Origin: a bacterium
Lineage (GTDB): Bacteria > Krumholzibacteriota > Krumholzibacteria > LZORAL124-64-63
Reading direction: 5' to 3'
DNA: 7,638 bases
NCBI GenBank assembly: GCA_003646045.1
Contig: QNDV01000100.1
Coordinates: 1 to 7,638 of the forward strand
The stretch's first letter is position 1, and every line of letters starts with the position of its first letter. The notes under the pieces are model-generated. The model was not told where the DNA came from, did no database searches, and saw only the letters and a program-made list of their open reading frames with translations. Shown here in pieces: positions 7,299-7,638 of the stretch. The translations under genes were made by a program, and so were the position numbers.

Positions 7299-7638
7299 GT
7301 CGGGAGCAACAGGCACGCTCGGACGAGGAGTTGGCGGCGATCCTGGCCGACGTGGATGACGAGGCCGCCTGCGACGAACTCTACCGACGGTACCGGCGTC
7401 GGGTCTACCTGTGGTGCCACGGCTACTGCCACGATCCGGAAGAAGCCGTGGACCTGGCCCAGGAGATCTTCATCAAGGTCTTCACCCGCATCGGCGCCTT
7501 CGACGGACGTGCCCGCCTCTCGACCTGGGTCTACGCCATCGCGCGGAACCACTGCCTGGGTCAGCTGTCGCGTAGGGCAGCCAAATGGCGACAGCGGCTG
7601 GCCTCCCTCGACGGGGTCGAGGTGGAAGACCGGCGCTG
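7295..7638 (+). CDS. ECF-family RNA polymerase sigma factor, C-terminus beyond window
   Basis: The 114 codons visible before the right edge cover the N-terminus and sigma region 2; region 4 is off the window. DELYRRYRRRVYLWC (27-41) matches region 2.1. DPEEAVDLAQEIFIKVFTRI (47-66) is the region 2.2 core-binding helix with its hallmark D-L-A-Q-E. RLSTWVYAIARNHCL (74-88) is region 2.3/2.4, which melts and reads the -10 element. A direct run from region 2 towards region 4 without region 1 is the ECF pattern. The first 20 residues are acidic and Ala/Leu-rich. The ATG overlaps the TGA of the TPR-CHAT gene (ATGA), so the two are almost surely co-transcribed and coupled. Two cysteines and two histidines cluster at 41-46 (CHGYCH). 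An anti-sigma factor often follows such genes and would lie beyond the window. The subgroup cannot be assigned without region 4. Confidence 0.93.
   Translation, partial: MSREQQARSDEELAAILADVDDEAACDELYRRYRRRVYLWCHGYCHDPEEAVDLAQEIFIKVFTRIGAFDGRARLSTWVYAIARNHCLGQLSRRAAKWRQRLASLDGVEVEDRR

Noticed and set aside
3777..7638. Type III-E CRISPR (Craspase) locus, suggested by TPR-CHAT plus sigma
   Set aside because: No Cas7-11, no CRISPR array and no Csx30/Csx31-like gene in the window; the signal peptide and membrane anchor are also unlike Csx29. Only the protease-sigma analogy is kept.
7299..7638. Minus-strand open frame reaching into the sigma gene (7001-7552)
   Set aside because: Antisense shadow; the plus frame carries an unmistakable sigma region 2 and a coupled start.

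Overview
The window is GC-rich (about two-thirds G+C by eye). It fits a Gram-negative environmental bacterium: secreted FG-GAP propeller proteins, very large TPR-CHAT proteins and ECF sigma factors are typical of lineages such as Myxococcota, Planctomycetota, Gemmatimonadota and the Eisenbacteria/Krumholzibacteria group. No taxonomic marker is present, so the lineage stays open. No RNA gene, insertion sequence, CRISPR array or attachment site was seen.

There are two divergent transcription units. Positions 1-3612 on the minus strand hold one uninterrupted reading frame of 1204 codons with no stop, so its C-terminus lies beyond the left edge. It encodes an exported protein with a pre-propeller domain and fourteen FG-GAP/calcium-loop repeats spaced 58-66 residues apart, enough for two seven-bladed beta-propellers. 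A 164-bp divergent intergenic region (3613-3776) holds a strong Shine-Dalgarno for the minus gene, an inverted repeat, and an extended -10 promoter for the plus unit. That promoter would start transcription on the A of the ATG at 3777.

The plus unit begins with a 1173-residue protein (3777-7298). It has an N-terminal hydrophobic export signal, a TPR solenoid in near-exact 40-residue phase, a CHAT (caspase-HetF associated with TPRs) protease domain with an intact His981/Cys1028 pair, and a C-terminal membrane anchor followed by RRRR. Its stop overlaps (ATGA) the start of an ECF sigma-70 factor (7295 to the right edge, partial), which has its own good Shine-Dalgarno.

The most interesting reading is a protease-sigma module: a probably membrane-tethered, outward-facing TPR-CHAT peptidase co-translated with an ECF sigma factor, divergent from a giant calcium-binding surface protein. 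A TPR-CHAT protease beside an ECF sigma recalls the type III-E CRISPR Craspase arrangement (Csx29 with its associated sigma), but here there is no CRISPR component and the topology differs. The functional link is inference.
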